Below are positions 1-14,800 of a stretch of DNA of 64,000 nucleotides, one piece after another; the stretch's first letter is position 1, and the number at the start of each line of letters is the position of its first letter. The position numbers and the translations under genes are program-made. The stretch covers positions 11,262,417 through 11,326,416 of the forward strand of contig NC_134415.1 in NCBI RefSeq assembly GCF_030867145.1, given 5' to 3'. Origin of the DNA: Opisthocomus hoazin. Its lineage: Eukaryota > Chordata > Aves > Opisthocomiformes > Opisthocomidae. The notes beneath the pieces are model-generated. The model was not told the origin of the DNA, ran no database searches, and saw only the letters and a list, made by a program, of their open reading frames with translations.

Positions 1-3000
1 ACTTCTCTTTGTGAGGTAATGGGTGTAGTAGCTGCCTTAGTGAGGTCATACTGAGGCTCAGCCTTTCCAGTCGGTCACCAGCAGGCTTTTGAGGAATACG
101 TGGCTGCAGCTGCTTTGTGTGGAAGCACTGATACACACACTTAACCCCCCAACCCGCTCCATCCCCTCTCCTCACCTACCAGTTGGCTGACATAAAGATT
201 TCCCTGCAAATCTATCTGGCAGGCTGTAAAGTCTTGGCTCTGTTCTTGAGAATAGGAAATAAGCTTTGGGTCTGCCAGTGATCTACTGATCAGTGGCAGA
301 TGAACCTAGTTCTTTTTGAACCATCTCAAGGACCTTCCAATCAATAGCCTTCTCGCCTTTTGGACACGTAACAGGCTTGGGCTGAAGGTATGATTAGGAT
401 ACAGACCATGCTGCTGCACACAGACAGAAAGTGTCTTGGGGAGTATTTGCAAAAAAATGAACACCACCAGCCAAGCCCACCCTGCAACAAACCATAAGCA
501 GCCCAATAAAGGCCCTTTACAGTCCCTGCTGGACATGATGTAAGTGTTGAGTGGCCCAAGCAGCCCCTCCTCAGTCCTTGCCTGCTCTGGAAACTCCACA
601 TGCACCCAGTGAGGCACACCCCTCCCTCCCGAGGATCTGTTGCTGCAGGGGAAAGGACAGTGCTGCTTTTCAAACTCTGGTATCAATACTTGCTGTATAT
701 TCCTCAAAACCCACCTGGAATACACTGCCACAGTTGTGTGCCATAGAACACTACAGTCACAAGAGAGACATCAGGTGGAAACCAAGAGGCAGGGAGTGAT
801 ATGATTATGACTTTCTGGAGGGAGCCCTAAAGGCATCAACGACCTGCATTAAAATTATATTCATGTTCCTCTAAACTAGGGTCAGACTTTTTTTCTTATA
901 GGACCTAACTGCCTTTACATGTTGCAAACTGTATAGGAACAGTCAGCAGATACCCAAGAAATTTGCACACTTAAGTAGCAACCTAAAAATGTCAGGAAAG
1001 AAAGTGGGTACAGGTGCCATTACAAAGCATCCTGGGAAAGCTGGAGAAACTAAACACATAGCCATAGGCAGAAGTCCTTTTTTTTTTTTTCCTCTAAAAT
1101 TTGACAGGGCAATTCAAAACTGTATGAAAAGAACAGGATATTTTAAAACTCAGGAGAGCTGTCTAGAAAAATTTCTGGAACATTGATCCTTAAGGGAAGT
1201 GTGTGCGTGCCATTAGATGTTTTGTACGCAGGTTGTTACTGTAACATATATGAAATTGCATTTCTCAATTACATTTCAGGGATCCCTTGGAAGTTTTCCA
1301 CAGAAACCCTCCCTCTCTCTCTCCCCCTCCACTTCATAGCCCATAAGTTAAAAACCAGTGTTCTAAAAATAGTTTCTCTCCTGGTTAGGTCTTTTGGTTT
1401 TTTCCCCATAGTTTCTATAGGAGCTTTCTTGAAAGGTGAATACAGCAGTGCAATTTGATGCTGAAGGTTATATTCTGTCCTATTAATTCATTTGACCTTT
1501 TTAATTTATAGTATCTTACATAAACAAAACACAAAACCTCATCTGAAGAGGAAGATTGTCTGTCACTTACTGTGCTTAACAGTGTATCTTTAATATTTTT
1601 ACCCTGAAGCTACCACCATCTGGAAGTCATTAGCACAGGAAAACAATAAAAAGTCCATCTAAGTTCACAAGACTTGTTGCCTGCAGTACTTGAGTGAGAA
1701 GATTAGCATCCCTATTCATTCATTTATTTATTCTACACACACACAATGTTAAGTAATTTCTAAATCCAAACAGTTTGGAAAGCTTCTGCTGTTGCTTATG
1801 TGCTAAAGCCCAAGCTGAGGTTATCATGTTCACCTTGTAGCAACAAATGGCAATTTGCACTCCATAAAGCATTGTACACAATTTGTAGCTGTGCATAGAT
1901 GGCTGTAGAACATCAGCTGTGGCAAGAAGAGTACAGACAGATGAATCTCTGGTGTTAGCAGGCACAGACAAAAAAATTTATTTCTACCCACTTGAAATTC
2001 ATATGCATTCGTAAGACTGTTTTTTTTTTTACCAAACCCAAGAGCTTATGGGTGGTTTTTCTGAATTGCTCCTGTGCTCTTCTTCAGTTGCCCTTATGAG
2101 CACTCATAGTCCACACAGCCCACAGCATGTGCCTTGGGAATAAAGTTTGCTCAGGTCTTTTCAAAAGAAAACTATCCTGTTCCCAGAGCAGTCACGCATT
2201 ACAGCCATGAATGGCATGTTTCACTAAAATATAATTTTTGTGCAGCAAGTTTGCAGGCTCAGATTTTAGCTGCTTTTGTATTTCTCTTTTAATAACTCCA
2301 GCAGTATCTGAGATCATTAACATTAGAGCTTTTTTAGTATCCTGGTGAAGTTACAAAAAACAGACCTTAACATTTTGGGTGTTTTTCCTGTATGATTCTA
2401 CTTGGCTACATTAAAGTCACAGCTCCCTTGGTACTCTGTTTTACACAGTACTCAAAAACAACAACAACAACAACAACAAAACCTCAACAGCAAAGGCAAT
2501 TTCAGCCCTCAGCCCACGCTTGCGTTCAGTGTCCTTTCAGTTTGATTGTTTCTGTATTTGAAGATAGGACACGGCGCTTGATCTTACAAATGGCCAAGTG
2601 CTGTGGACCCAATCTAACAAGTTCCTTCAGCAGAGCATGTACGTATGTAAGTGGTTTGAAGCCAGAGCATGGAGCACCTTCCAGGATTTAGTTGGTAATC
2701 TATGGCAGAAACAGAAGTATCCTCAGAACGTTTTCTTTTCTCTGGTGGATAATCCAAGTCCATATCATAATTCAGAAATGAAGATACTTTTACAAGAAAG
2801 TGGCATCTCTGCCTTCCCTTTTTACGTTGGGGGTATGTTGGAAAGAACTAGAAAATTTACTTACCAAAGCATGGTGTCCTTCACTAAAAAAAAAAATTAT
2901 GTACCTGTGTGATCAATAGGTATTTGCTCAAGCAAATATTAGCTCTTCAAACAGCAGCTACATTGGAAGCAGCTGCAGTTATCTCAGTTGCTTATGTCAG

Positions 3001-4860
3001 AGCAAAGTTTTTGTGTTTTTTTCTTTTCTAATTCTTGTTCCTTACACTTTGACAGACAATAGGTTGAATCCAAAGCTTCTAGTCACAGCAAAGCAACTCC
3101 ACCAGCAGGATAACTGATTTATCTGGGCATCTAACTCCTAGTTTATTATTTTAACACTTTTTGAAAACTATCTTTGATGCTTAATCCTACCTGCTTTAAC
3201 ACGTGGTAGAAGGTGGTATTATTACCGTTGACAAAGCTTTCCCAGCTCACAGGACTTCAGCAGCCCAGTTTAAACAGGTTTATAATAATGCCCTTTACCT
3301 GCAACTGACCTTCTCTTTGTGTAGCTTTTTTGGCTAGATCTGTGACTTAGCCTGTTAGACACCATAGCCTAACGTCAGTGAGTGCTGGAGGGATAAACAC
3401 TTACACCTCAGCCACTACATCACAAATCAAAGTTGGCTGTCAGACATAAAATTGCTCCAGCCAGGATTCTGTAGTGCTTTTCTCTTCATGTAAAGAGTAT
3501 CACACAAGACAGGAAGACAAAGGAGCCAACAAAGCAAAATATTAGCCCAGCTCTGAAGACTGGCAAGAGAGCTTGAACACAGCAAGACTTCCCCTCAGTT
3601 GCCCCAGCCCACAGTTCTCACAGCTGTTCAGCATCCCTGTGTGGTGCTCCTGCCAAGCAGGTGCCTCTGCCTCCCCGAGGGCTGGGAACAAATGACTGCT
3701 TGAGTTCAATTTGTGCAATGCAAACTGTTTCCATTACAAGCATAAATGAAATCTATCCAAGCATTCTGGGATCCCAAAGCCCACATGTTTTCATAACCTA
3801 TACTGACATAGCCTTAGCCTTTCCACTGAGTCGGTCAGGCCAATGATTTCTTTGTTCCTCAGCTCATGAAACAGCAGTTGGCAAACACCACCTTCAGCAA
3901 GGCAGGTACCTCTCTAAACCCCCTGGTTTAAAGGCTTGAACTCAGGCCTGCTCAGAGCTTTAAATTCGTGACATTATTAGTGCAAGAAAACCACTGCAAA
4001 AGGGTTACACACACATTCCTTCCTTATGCATAATTTAAATACTGCCAACACTTCTTTCTTTGCAGTCTAGCAATTCCTACATTAATCATTCTGCAAATCA
4101 GTCTAGTACTGAACAGAACAATTGCATCATATTGTAACAATTTGACCATCCTAAGCTGAGGCTGCCAGAGGTTGATTAAGTGCACACTGTGACAGATTTT
4201 TAAATGACCTGGTGTTTTGTGTTGATTATGCACAATCAGAATATTTACAACTTTCCAATACATTCCTCACTTATGAGAGGACCAGAAAAGCCAGCTTGAG
4301 CTATACTTCAGACTAGGCCTTCTGTCAAGTATTCCTTTAATACAGGTTTAGGAACAAAGACTGTGTTACATGGATCAGCATGTCACTACACGACAGTTTT
4401 GACATTTTCTAGAGACAATGGTATACCTCCTAATCGCAAGGTATATCACATAGCTCCATCCATCCTTAAAAGCAGGCTCACAGAAGCCCTTCTGGGGAAC
4501 TGGCAAGCAGGTGCCTGCAGGGATGGATACAACTGCCTGCCTACAGAGTGCAGGCTAGCAGAATCCATTATTGACAACAGACTCTTGAACACTTGATTAA
4601 ACTGCAGTTCAAGTCATGCTATCTGCATTTAGGTTATGTTGACTAGCAATCAGGTTTTCCTATTTAAACAGGTAATTACCTATATCACTTATACTCAGTG
4701 TTTTCTGTAACAACTGACTGTAGTTTATCCAGGTGTTAAACTTAACACTGCATTTGAACCCTACTCTAGCACTAGTACAGTGCGCTTAATCTTGCGGCTC
4801 ATATCTAGCTTAATGAACTAATTACAAGTATGGTTTTGCTCCTGTATGATCTGACTTCAT
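1..4860. other. Intergenic DNA 3' of MAP1LC3C
   Basis: AT-rich sequence without a reading frame I can defend. It holds a short (AAC)n run at 2455-2480, poly-T runs at 1079-1090 and 2021-2030, and a CA run at 1737-1745. No recognisable interspersed repeat was seen. Confidence 0.5.
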
Positions 4861-5036
4861 CTTTGTTATTTATTCCATTCAAAAATTCAGAGCAGCTATG
4901 CAAGCAGTGCTTCATTTAAGAGGCACTGAACTCAAATTCCCAGAATTATTCTAGGACCTTCTTCTAGATAGATTTTTTTTTTTTATAGTCTTTCCCCAGA
5001 TTAAAACTAACATTCAACTCAATACTTACAAGCTTG

Positions 5037-5042
5037 TTTATT
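5037..5042 (-). terminator. MAP1LC3C: Poly(A) signal of MAP1LC3C
   Basis: AATAAA on the minus strand about 305 bases past the stop codon, the first canonical hexamer met in the transcript direction. A second AATAAA lies at 4874-4869 and could give a longer 3' UTR. Confidence 0.6.
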
Positions 5043-5347
5043 TTACTCTTAGACTTAGGCTTTAAGGACACCTTAAAAATTAGTTACATGGCAAAGATTG
5101 ATACTGCAAAAAAGTGGAGGTGCAGTTCCAAAAAACCACAGTGTCTTCAAATATAAAAATATATATCCAATATTATTATCTAGGAAAAGTGTATCACCAT
5201 TTCTGCCTTAAGCTGGTCCTGCCAGCTTTTGGGTCATAACTCCCCACTACAGAGCTCAAGAGCTCATGTTGGAAGGAGCATCTCCGACGTTCACTTCACA
5301 AGCACAATTCACAGCAAACTGCTTCACTGCAGCACACGGACCCAACT

Positions 5348-6916
<1,569 letters not shown>

Positions 6917-6950
6917 CCTCCCTCCCTCCCTCCCTCCCTCCCACCCCTCC
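6917..6950 (-). repeat. (GGGA)n tract immediately 5' of the MAP1LC3C start codon
   Basis: On the minus strand a run of GGGA units (plus strand: CCTC/CCCT repeats) ends almost directly against the first ATG at 6916. It offers more than four G-triplets with one-base loops, the classic pattern for an intramolecular G-quadruplex, and it would lie in the 5' UTR of the mRNA. Confidence 0.8.
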
Positions 6951-7014
6951 TCTTCCTCCGCCGCCGCCGTGCCGCTGCCGTTCCCGCCGCCGCCGCCAGC
7001 CCCTCTTACGGGGC

Positions 7015-7094
7015 CCGGCGCGGGCCCCGCCCCCGGCTCAGGCCCCGCCCCTCCCCGGCGCGGGCCCCGCCCCCGGCGCAGGCCCCGGCCCCCC
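7015..7094. repeat. 40-bp tandem duplication with GC boxes in the MAP1LC3C promoter
   Basis: 7015-7054 and 7055-7094 are near-identical copies. Each starts ccggcgcgggccccgccccc, and they differ by about one base over the first 33 positions. Each copy carries GC boxes, so the duplication doubles the number of Sp1/KLF-type sites. Confidence 0.75.
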
Positions 7095-7260
7095 GGGTCG
7101 CTGCCGGCGGGGCCGCCCGGACCGGCTGCCCTGGGCGCAGCTCTCCCACTCGGTGCTTGCCTTGGGGGGAAGGGCCCGGGCACACGGGACGACAGAACGC
7201 TGCGTGAGAGGTCTTCGGCTGCCGTGCGGGGTGGTTGGAGTTTGCAGCTCATGGCTGGGT

Positions 7261-7866
7261 GGTCTCCACCTGCCTTCCCTGTCCAGAGGGCCAGTCCAGA
7301 ACGTCAGTTACCTTCTTCATACTTACCAACTGCTTTCGGGCTATTTCTTTGGTCTTAGGGAAAAAAACCACACCCCAAAACTTACATTTTTCATATCCTC
7401 AGGCTACCATATCGCTTATTTTCTGAATGACTTAGGAGGTGAGTTTTAACTCTGGTTTTGTCTCTAAGGCATGGTCGTGATGTTCAGTGTTTCCAAACAG
7501 ACTTCGGGTCCATGTATTGGCCAGATATGGTTCCCTGACTTCTGGATTGCTTGTTCACCTGCTTGTACTTCAGCTGTCAAGTTGGCTTTGTGGCCAGACA
7601 TGGCTCAGCAACGAGTGAAGTTAACTCCAGGCTGGTTGTTGTGTATGTAACTTGTCTGAGTGTATGGCTGGAACTGATCCCTATTACTGATTTTCTTTGC
7701 GCAACCCTGTAAAATATAGTTGTTTTCATTTTATTCGATCTACCAGGCTAAGGACATCTGGATGTTGCTAGGGTTTATGAGTTACGGTTTATGAGTTCTG
7801 GGTCTGACTGCTTTTTCAAGGTAAAATCAATGACTGTCACCTAAGATCATTTTGAAACGGAACATC
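7261..7866. other. Spacer between MAP1LC3C promoter and upstream open frame
   Basis: No gene seen. A 12-base motif, ggtttatgagtt, occurs twice near 7771-7798. AATAAA on the minus strand at 7735-7730 could serve as an alternative poly(A) site for the reading frame upstream. Confidence 0.4.
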
Positions 7867-7872
7867 TTTATT
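7867..7872 (-). terminator. Candidate poly(A) signal for the 8.2-8.7 kb frame
   Basis: AATAAA on the minus strand about 310 bases beyond the stop at 8183. Its value depends on the upstream frame being a real gene. Confidence 0.3.
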
Positions 7873-8182
7873 GAAGTGTGTCCGCACTATGTATGCATAT
7901 GTCATGATTTTCAACCAGCCTTTCCAGAACAGAGTTTCCAGCGGCTGAAGTCATTAGTGCTGCGGAGCTGTCCTTTTCGCTGGATCTTGAGCTTTAGTCA
8001 CACAGCACAAGCTCCCCCAGGTGGCACCGTGAATGTAATTGTGCAGCAAAGACAAGATCTTTGATTTGAGGGGTTCGCGAGCAAAAGCTCTGAACTTCGA
8101 GAGAGGACACAAGCCTGCACCGGAATGGCTTGGACACAGCTGCTCCTCGTGAGCATCAGGGCAGGTGAGCCCAGGGCTTTGC

Positions 8183-8623
8183 TTACAAAGCTGTGTCTCG
8201 CTTAAGCTCTTTTGAGTAGAAGTGGGGTGACAGGCTGGGGAAGTGTGAGTGGAGGACAATGTGTGCCACAGAACTGACACCATGCCATAGTTCAGTCTGG
8301 TGAGCCAAGTATTTGAGAAGATGAAGGAACAGAAGAATAACTAGAAGTGCAAAGAAACAGCACAGAATTAACAGGTAGCACAGGAACAAAGCCTGCAAGA
8401 GGCAGGAGGGTGTCTGGAGATCCCAGAGAGTGTCTTTGGAGTTGTGGTCAGTGTGGGGCTTCCCAAAACTGTTCAGGAAGTGGACCAATTCTTCCACACA
8501 CCCCTGTGGGTCTGCTGGTTTCTGTCCAGCAGCAAGATCTGTGATCTTCTGTGAGAAGATGGAGCCTGCCACACCAGGGCTCTGCTCTCTGTAGCACCTC
8601 TCACTGCACACAAAGTACAACAT
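8183..8623 (-). CDS. Unrecognised single-pass membrane protein, candidate terminal exon
   Basis: I do not recognise this protein. The frame is open from 8800 to the stop at 8185-8183, about 205 codons. From the ATG at 8623 it encodes 146 residues. A polar region (residues 1-73, with GCVEELVHFLNSFG) is followed by a strongly hydrophobic segment at about 75-103 (LLQALFLCYLLILCC then FFALLVILLFLHLL) and a 40-residue basic and aromatic tail ending KELKRDTAL. A good acceptor (tttctctctcgcag) at 8704-8703 opens the frame at 8702, so the real start may lie in an upstream exon I could not find. AATAAA at 7872-7867 lies about 310 bases past the stop. It runs in the same direction as MAP1LC3C, starting about 1.3 kb upstream of that gene. 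It may be an undescribed small gene, or a chance frame; nothing here shows expression. Confidence 0.35.
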   Translation of the reverse strand: MLYFVCSERCYREQSPGVAGSIFSQKITDLAAGQKPADPQGCVEELVHFLNSFGKPHTDHNSKDTLWDLQTPSCLLQALFLCYLLILCCFFALLVILLFLHLLKYLAHQTELWHGVSSVAHIVLHSHFPSLSPHFYSKELKRDTAL

Positions 8624-8809
8624 CACGGCTCCAGACAGACACCAGCAGCCCAGCTTCCAGAAAGAAGTGGCTTCTTTTCGTAACCATAACCTCCTACGGC
8701 AGCTGCGAGAGAGAAATATGAATGCCTGATAAGAGGGTGAGCCAAAGAAGCAGGATTCCTGGCAAACCTGGTGATCAGTTACAGCTCTAACGTGTGAGAG
8801 CTAAGAGTG

Positions 8810-11800
8810 AGCACAAACCCAGGCTTTAGTGAGCATGTGCCAACTGGTAATGTAATGCGTTACATTTTCTGGAGGCAGAGAGAACGGGATGTCGAATATG
8901 TCTGCATGGCACCTGCACTCAGTCTTGCATTGAAAGACCCAAATGTGGAATTTATTCCTTCTCTTCTCCTCTCCCTTGGAAGTTTTTCTAGCGTGCACAT
9001 AATTAATGAACTGATAGAGCAATGTGTGTAGAGAATGCAGTACTCGGAGGACCCTACTGAAACTGCAACCTAAGGACCAAAAGAAATTTTTATTCTGTTG
9101 CTACCTGCTAGGATGTGCAAAGACTACAGTCATAGGAGTCATGTAAGTCCCTGAACTTTAAAGCACAAGCTTGGAGTTGCATAGCTTATCTAGTCCAGTT
9201 TCACTGCCACACTCATAGCCTCTTCCAAAGTCCCAGGCTTGCAGCTGTGTAACTGAATTCTGAGGCATCCGTTGTCTCTATACTGAAGTGATCCCAGCTT
9301 CGCAGACCTAATCATATAGAGCCTGACTCAGAAGAAGTTAGCATAAAAGCAGCAAAGAAACAGCATGTCCTTCACATTGTCCCATTCCACCTGAAGACAT
9401 TAAAAAACTTGTCTCATCGCCTCAAGGTGTTTTAGTCAGGGAATTATTTTCCCTGTGCAGAAGGGTACAGGGTGTCCAAAATTAGAGGATTCTGTAGAGT
9501 ATTAGTTTCAGTAGGAATGAGGGAGCTCCTGTGAAAGACAGAATTACAGCATATGAAGAGAGCTTGAAATAAGCTGTTGGTTGCTTTTTGGGAAAGGACA
9601 AATAGTTTGGTTTGTCCCAGAAGACTGAACACACGATGCTACTGCAGGGGAGACATGAGTCAGCTGATGACTGAGCAAATGTCTGAGGGCTCTGCCTCCT
9701 GACCAAGTGAGGGGGTGCTTCATTCGTAGACTATCTAGCATATGTGAGATGTCCATCCTAAAATCTGACTGGTTTGCCTGCCAATTCATTTTATGCTTTC
9801 AGGAGTTTTCACTGCTTACCCTGTTCCTTGCACTTTTTCATCCCAAATTCCTGCATTTTTTTGGAGGCTGGGTTGGGAAGCAGGGGGAGAGTGATGAATG
9901 GGCTCTAATATAAGGCCTTTTCCTTAGGCTGTTCTGTTTCGTTCGTGCTCATGTTGCTCAGAAAAATGTCTTTATCAGTGTTAGAGAAAAGGCCTGAAAA
10001 GTTAGAAAAAGCACATTTCCTCAAATTGTTCTTATTTGGTAGTTACTCTTAATTCAGGTCATACAGGTCTGTACAGATATGCAAGGGTCCCTGTTCTAAG
10101 CAAAATATAAGCAGCTTAAAAAAACCCAGGCCTGCTCTGAAGAACTTGAAATCTGAATTTCCCAGACAACATAAAATGAGGTAGAAATAATTACAGCAGC
10201 TGCAAAAATCCAAGATGCAAAGAATGCATGCTACGTTTTGAACACAATTTCATGAGGAAGGCTATGGTACAAATGATACCTGGTTCCACATTTTAGGAGC
10301 ACAAGCACGTGAGTTGATCCCAGGACCACCCTGCCTCTTACAGCATTAAAAAAAAAAAAAAAACAACAGACAAATAAACATCAATATTTTATAGGTGACT
10401 GAGTTTAAAAACTAGAGAATCCCTGACCAGCTGCCTTTACACAGCTGAATGCTGCATGCTAAAATCACACTTCCAAAGCTGTCCAGTAACTGCAGCAAGA
10501 AAAAAAAAAAGAGATACAAAGTGCGGAGTGCTTGAGCAGAGAGGGACAAGTTGCTGCTGAATGGGTCTAGGCCTGACACATCACAAAGACAGGATAACAC
10601 CATCATGTTAACGTGTCCGGTGTGGCTGTGTATGTACATCCAGTTGCCATCTAGTGGATCTGTAACTTCGTATTTTCTTCGAGAGAAATGCTAAACACCT
10701 CTTTGAATGGTGAATTCTCCTTCAGCTTTGTGAATTCTCCTCTGTTCTTCCCTGCTCTAAAGCAGAAGGTTTAAATTACTGTAGCATGTATGAAAGTTTG
10801 AATGACATTATCTGTGATCTGCTATGGTTTGGGTTGGTTGTAAAAAGCTCTGTAACAAAAACAAGGTGTAAAAGATGCTGAGGTTTTTGCATCAGTGTGT
10901 TGGAGTCTTTTCCTTCACTTAGCAAGTGCTTTTGAAACTCAGATATGCCACAGAAGCACAACAACGTGTCCCAAAGCAGGCATCCACGTTTCTCCAAGTG
11001 CTGACAGACAAACAGCACTGCTTTCAGGTGGGTCTGTGAGCTGTGATGGAGTTGACAATCAAGAGCTGCCTGTGTTAACCAGAACACTGAGATGCTCTGA
11101 TCAGACTGCTCGAGTAGCATGTGTGAGTGCTATGAGGCTCTAGCCAAGATTTTGCCTGTTGTAGGGAACATACAGCTCAAATTTGGTAACTGCACTGTGC
11201 TCTGGCTTCAGAAGCCTCCCTGGTGCTCTGTGGTGCCCCTGTACCCTCATGGTTAAAAGCCCTGTGAGGTTTAATGAACAGGAGTGATCAGACAGCTCCG
11301 ACTCCTGGGCCTGGGGGAGTTTCAGCCATGGTAGTCTAAAACTAACCACCCAGCTGCCTGTCCCTCCTCGTAGCAGGAGGCTGCCTCCCCAGCAGGCACA
11401 GCTTGTGCCAGCGCCCGCCTGAGAGCTGATCCCGCGCCTGGCTGATGCCCGGTACCACGCCAAGGGCAGCCAAGGCATCGCGCCCATCCACGCCTGCTGG
11501 TTCCGCACCAGGGCAGGAACATCCAGCAGATCGGTAGCGTTGGGGCAGCAACATTCTAAATTGCCAAAGCTTTATCTGCCAGAGCTCAGGAGGCAGGGCT
11601 CCCAGTCTGAAGGTGGGCTGAAGCTTGTTAGTCTGTTCTGCCAAGCTAGCTGAACAGTGCAACACCTAATGCAGGCAAACCCAAGGGTCAGACTTAGTCA
11701 AGAGAAAAACTCAATAAATGTGAAAATGTGGAAGGCATTAGAAATGTTTTGCATTCCAGTGGAAGAGATGTGGTCCACTGTTACACGGCGGAAAGCACTC

Positions 11801-14800
11801 TAGTATGCCATAAATTGAGATTAGCTTTTCTTCATAAGTCAGTGTGGAGGTGCTACCGAGTTAATTCCAGCATAGCAAAACTTGGATGACAAACACGGCT
11901 TTGCTCTGGCTATAAATTCCATCCAGTACTTAATAATCCTGAAGAGAAGTGAACATGTAAGCAAGAGAGGCTGAAGAATCAAGTGCAGAAGGCAAAAACA
12001 GTTATGCGTAGACTAACAATCTAAATATGAACGATAAAGCGCTAGAAGGACTGAGATTTATTTATTTAAGCAGCCTGACTGAATAGGAAGAGAAACTTCA
12101 GTATGATGTTCTAGGGAAAAAATGTGACTTGGCAATATGAAGGCTTATTTGTTGCACTGAGAAAGCCTGTGAAGTTCTACAGAACTATGCACAGTTATCT
12201 TAAATACATGCTTTCATGAGGGTTGTCTACAAGTGAAAATAAAATATTCAAGAGGATCTTGAAAAGCCCTCAAGCAGTCCAACTCAGCCAGCCAATTTAA
12301 GGGGTTTTAGAAGAGCCGTCTTGAATATTTGCATGCTCCCTGAACATGGCTAGTTACAGATAGGGAATCCTTTGCCTCCTTCTTCCCTTCTGCAACTCTG
12401 AACCTGCCTGTTTCTCCCCCTGTAACACAGAAGCAAACACACTCGTGGGTAAGCCTGAAGTAACAGAGTGCCAATAACTAAGTTTCTGAATTTAGAAGTC
12501 TTTGTACCAAAAAGGTAGCTGGAGTATTCTTATGTTTTAGGAGATGCTTAGTCCTGTATCTCAGATTTATGGTCCAATCTCACCTGCTAACAAGACTCAG
12601 ATTACAAACTGAGCCCCTCTCAAAATGCTGAGGTAAGTTTGAAAGTCACCAGTGGTATTTCTGCGTTCATCGGCTAGTGTTTATATATGCCTTTGGTTTT
12701 TTGTCTCCTGATTATTTAACCCTTATACTGAACCTAGATGATATCTCTGATGGCTTTTAGGTGTAGCCATAAGGATTAGAAATTAGTTCTGTTACTTTTA
12801 AACGAGAGACTATGTGACTCACCAGTTTTGCACCAGAGCTTGGGATCCTGAGCTTAAAATGTCTCTTCTGCAAAAGTAACTTCAGTTAGTCTCCTTTCAC
12901 CTCTTCTTTCTTTCTTACCGTTAACCGTCCTGCTGGTGTTCAGCTCATTGGGATGGAATAGTTTCTTTATGCTAGTTTTTGGTTTCAGGTGCACTAATGG
13001 TGCTTTTCTTGAGTGCTCCTCTATCTTCCATTTAAAGATGTTAAGACCTCTCTCAACATTAATTTGTTACATTTTCAACCATATTGAGAGCACAGAGTAG
13101 GCTGAGGTACAGTGAGGTATCCTCAGTAGTTTTTCAGTTGTTCTACGTGGTCACTGCTTCTGTTTTAGCATTTTAAATTTGAGAAGAATTTGAGACTTAG
13201 ATTCTAGTAATTTTCTGCAAGTGTTGCTCAAATTTGAGATTCTAACTAGATGTGAAAAAAAGATCAGTGAATCTTTTTGAGGAGAGCTGGCATAAGCTAG
13301 CAAACTATTGGTCAAGGTCCCTGCAAGTACCTCTTTGATTTTCCGTTTCCTTCTATACCAGTGGTTCACCACCTTTCTGTCCCACAGGGGCTGAGCTCAA
13401 AGCCTAGAAAGATGCTGAAAAGGGAAAAACATCATTGGATCCTTCTTTCCCATCATCTGCTCTCCTGTTATCACTGCTAAGATGCAATGTGTATGTTTTC
13501 TATCTACATAAGAAACAGAATTAATGTTGTTCTTGCTAGCCAATTTCCTTGGTCATCTCTTTGAGAAACCAAAGAAATGTTCCCCTGCATGGACAAGACA
13601 TTTAGTTTTTCCTCGAGATACAGTGCTTCAGTTGATTTCCCTTTGTAAAATATCATAACCGTCTGTGGTGGTGGCTGCTTTACAGCTAGCAATAATTGAA
13701 TAACGGGGTTCAGAGTTTCTTGATAACAAGGCCCTTCTGTGGGACTGGGCCTGGTTAATGAATGCAGTTGCTGAATCACTGGCGTTTTTAGAAGAGTGTG
13801 CATATTTGCTCGTTATAACGGACTGCTGGTACTTCACATGCATACCAGCAACAGTTAATGCAAAGGCATGATAAAAAGGGAAAAGCTCCAAATTTAACTC
13901 TGATTAGAATTTACTGAGCATCTGTTTGAATAAATCTGTATTTTTGACGTCTATTATGGGCTGGAATTCTGAGAACACAATTTCCTTCTTCTGTTAATGT
14001 GTCTGCTGTTTGACTTGGTAGCACATTTGCATTCTGTCTTGCTGGTTTTAGCAGTGCTCCTACCTTGAGTACAGATCTCAGCGCTTGTGCCTTGGTGAGA
14101 GGGGACAGCATCCTGTGCTCTGCAGAAATGGATTTAAAAGTTATACTTTGTCCCTTTATGACAATAATCTTGTTTGAAGAGGTTTTCCTTTCCTGTAGAG
14201 TCTTCAAGCATTTTCTCCAGTATGGCTGAGTTGTTTTCAGATAGGACGTCAGTGGCTTTATGTCCAGCCTGTTTGTGGCCTCCCTGTTGAGACTGCCAAG
14301 CACATGTCAGACAGTGCCAAAAGTAACTATTGGGTTTTGGTTTGTAGATGCTGGAAACTGGTTTCTATTTTAACCTTCAGAAAGGGTGTTATAACTGACA
14401 GAGAGCAGAGGATTTTAAAAATAGCTTTAGCATGTCCCTGCGAAGCTGGCAGCTTTGTTGTTGTCCTGCTGGAATGCCTCACAGAAGGGTAGAGAGAGCT
14501 GAGCTCTCTTTTGGGGTCGAAAGCATGCCTCACCAGGAGAGCAAGGCACAGAGTTTCCAAGAGTGGCTGTGACCCTTGGATACCTCCCTTTTCAGGTGCT
14601 TGTTAAAGAGTCCTGATCCCTACTGGGAAATTGTTCTGCACTTAACAAAAATTTGGACTCCTAAGGTGCCCACATTACGTACTCAGAAACTGTGGCTCTC
14701 AAGACTTGAAGTTCCTTTTACATGCTTTCAACAGAATTGTCTAAGGTTTAGACAGGTCCAAACTCCAAAACTATAGTAAAAAAGTCTAAGCATAAAGGAA

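Noticed and set aside
10341-10363. Poly-A run as tail of a processed pseudogene
   Set aside because: The preceding sequence shows no coding remnant and there are no clear target duplications.
10776-11129. Minus frame whose middle (QHLEKRGCLLWDTLL) spaces residues somewhat like a CARD helix
   Set aside because: Similarity is only loose spacing. There is no flanking helix pattern, no splice context and no second domain.
13504-14303. Run of minus-strand frames (130 and 99 codons) with protein-like look
   Set aside because: They lie in different frames separated by several stops, show no recognisable motif, and the possible splice sites do not link them.
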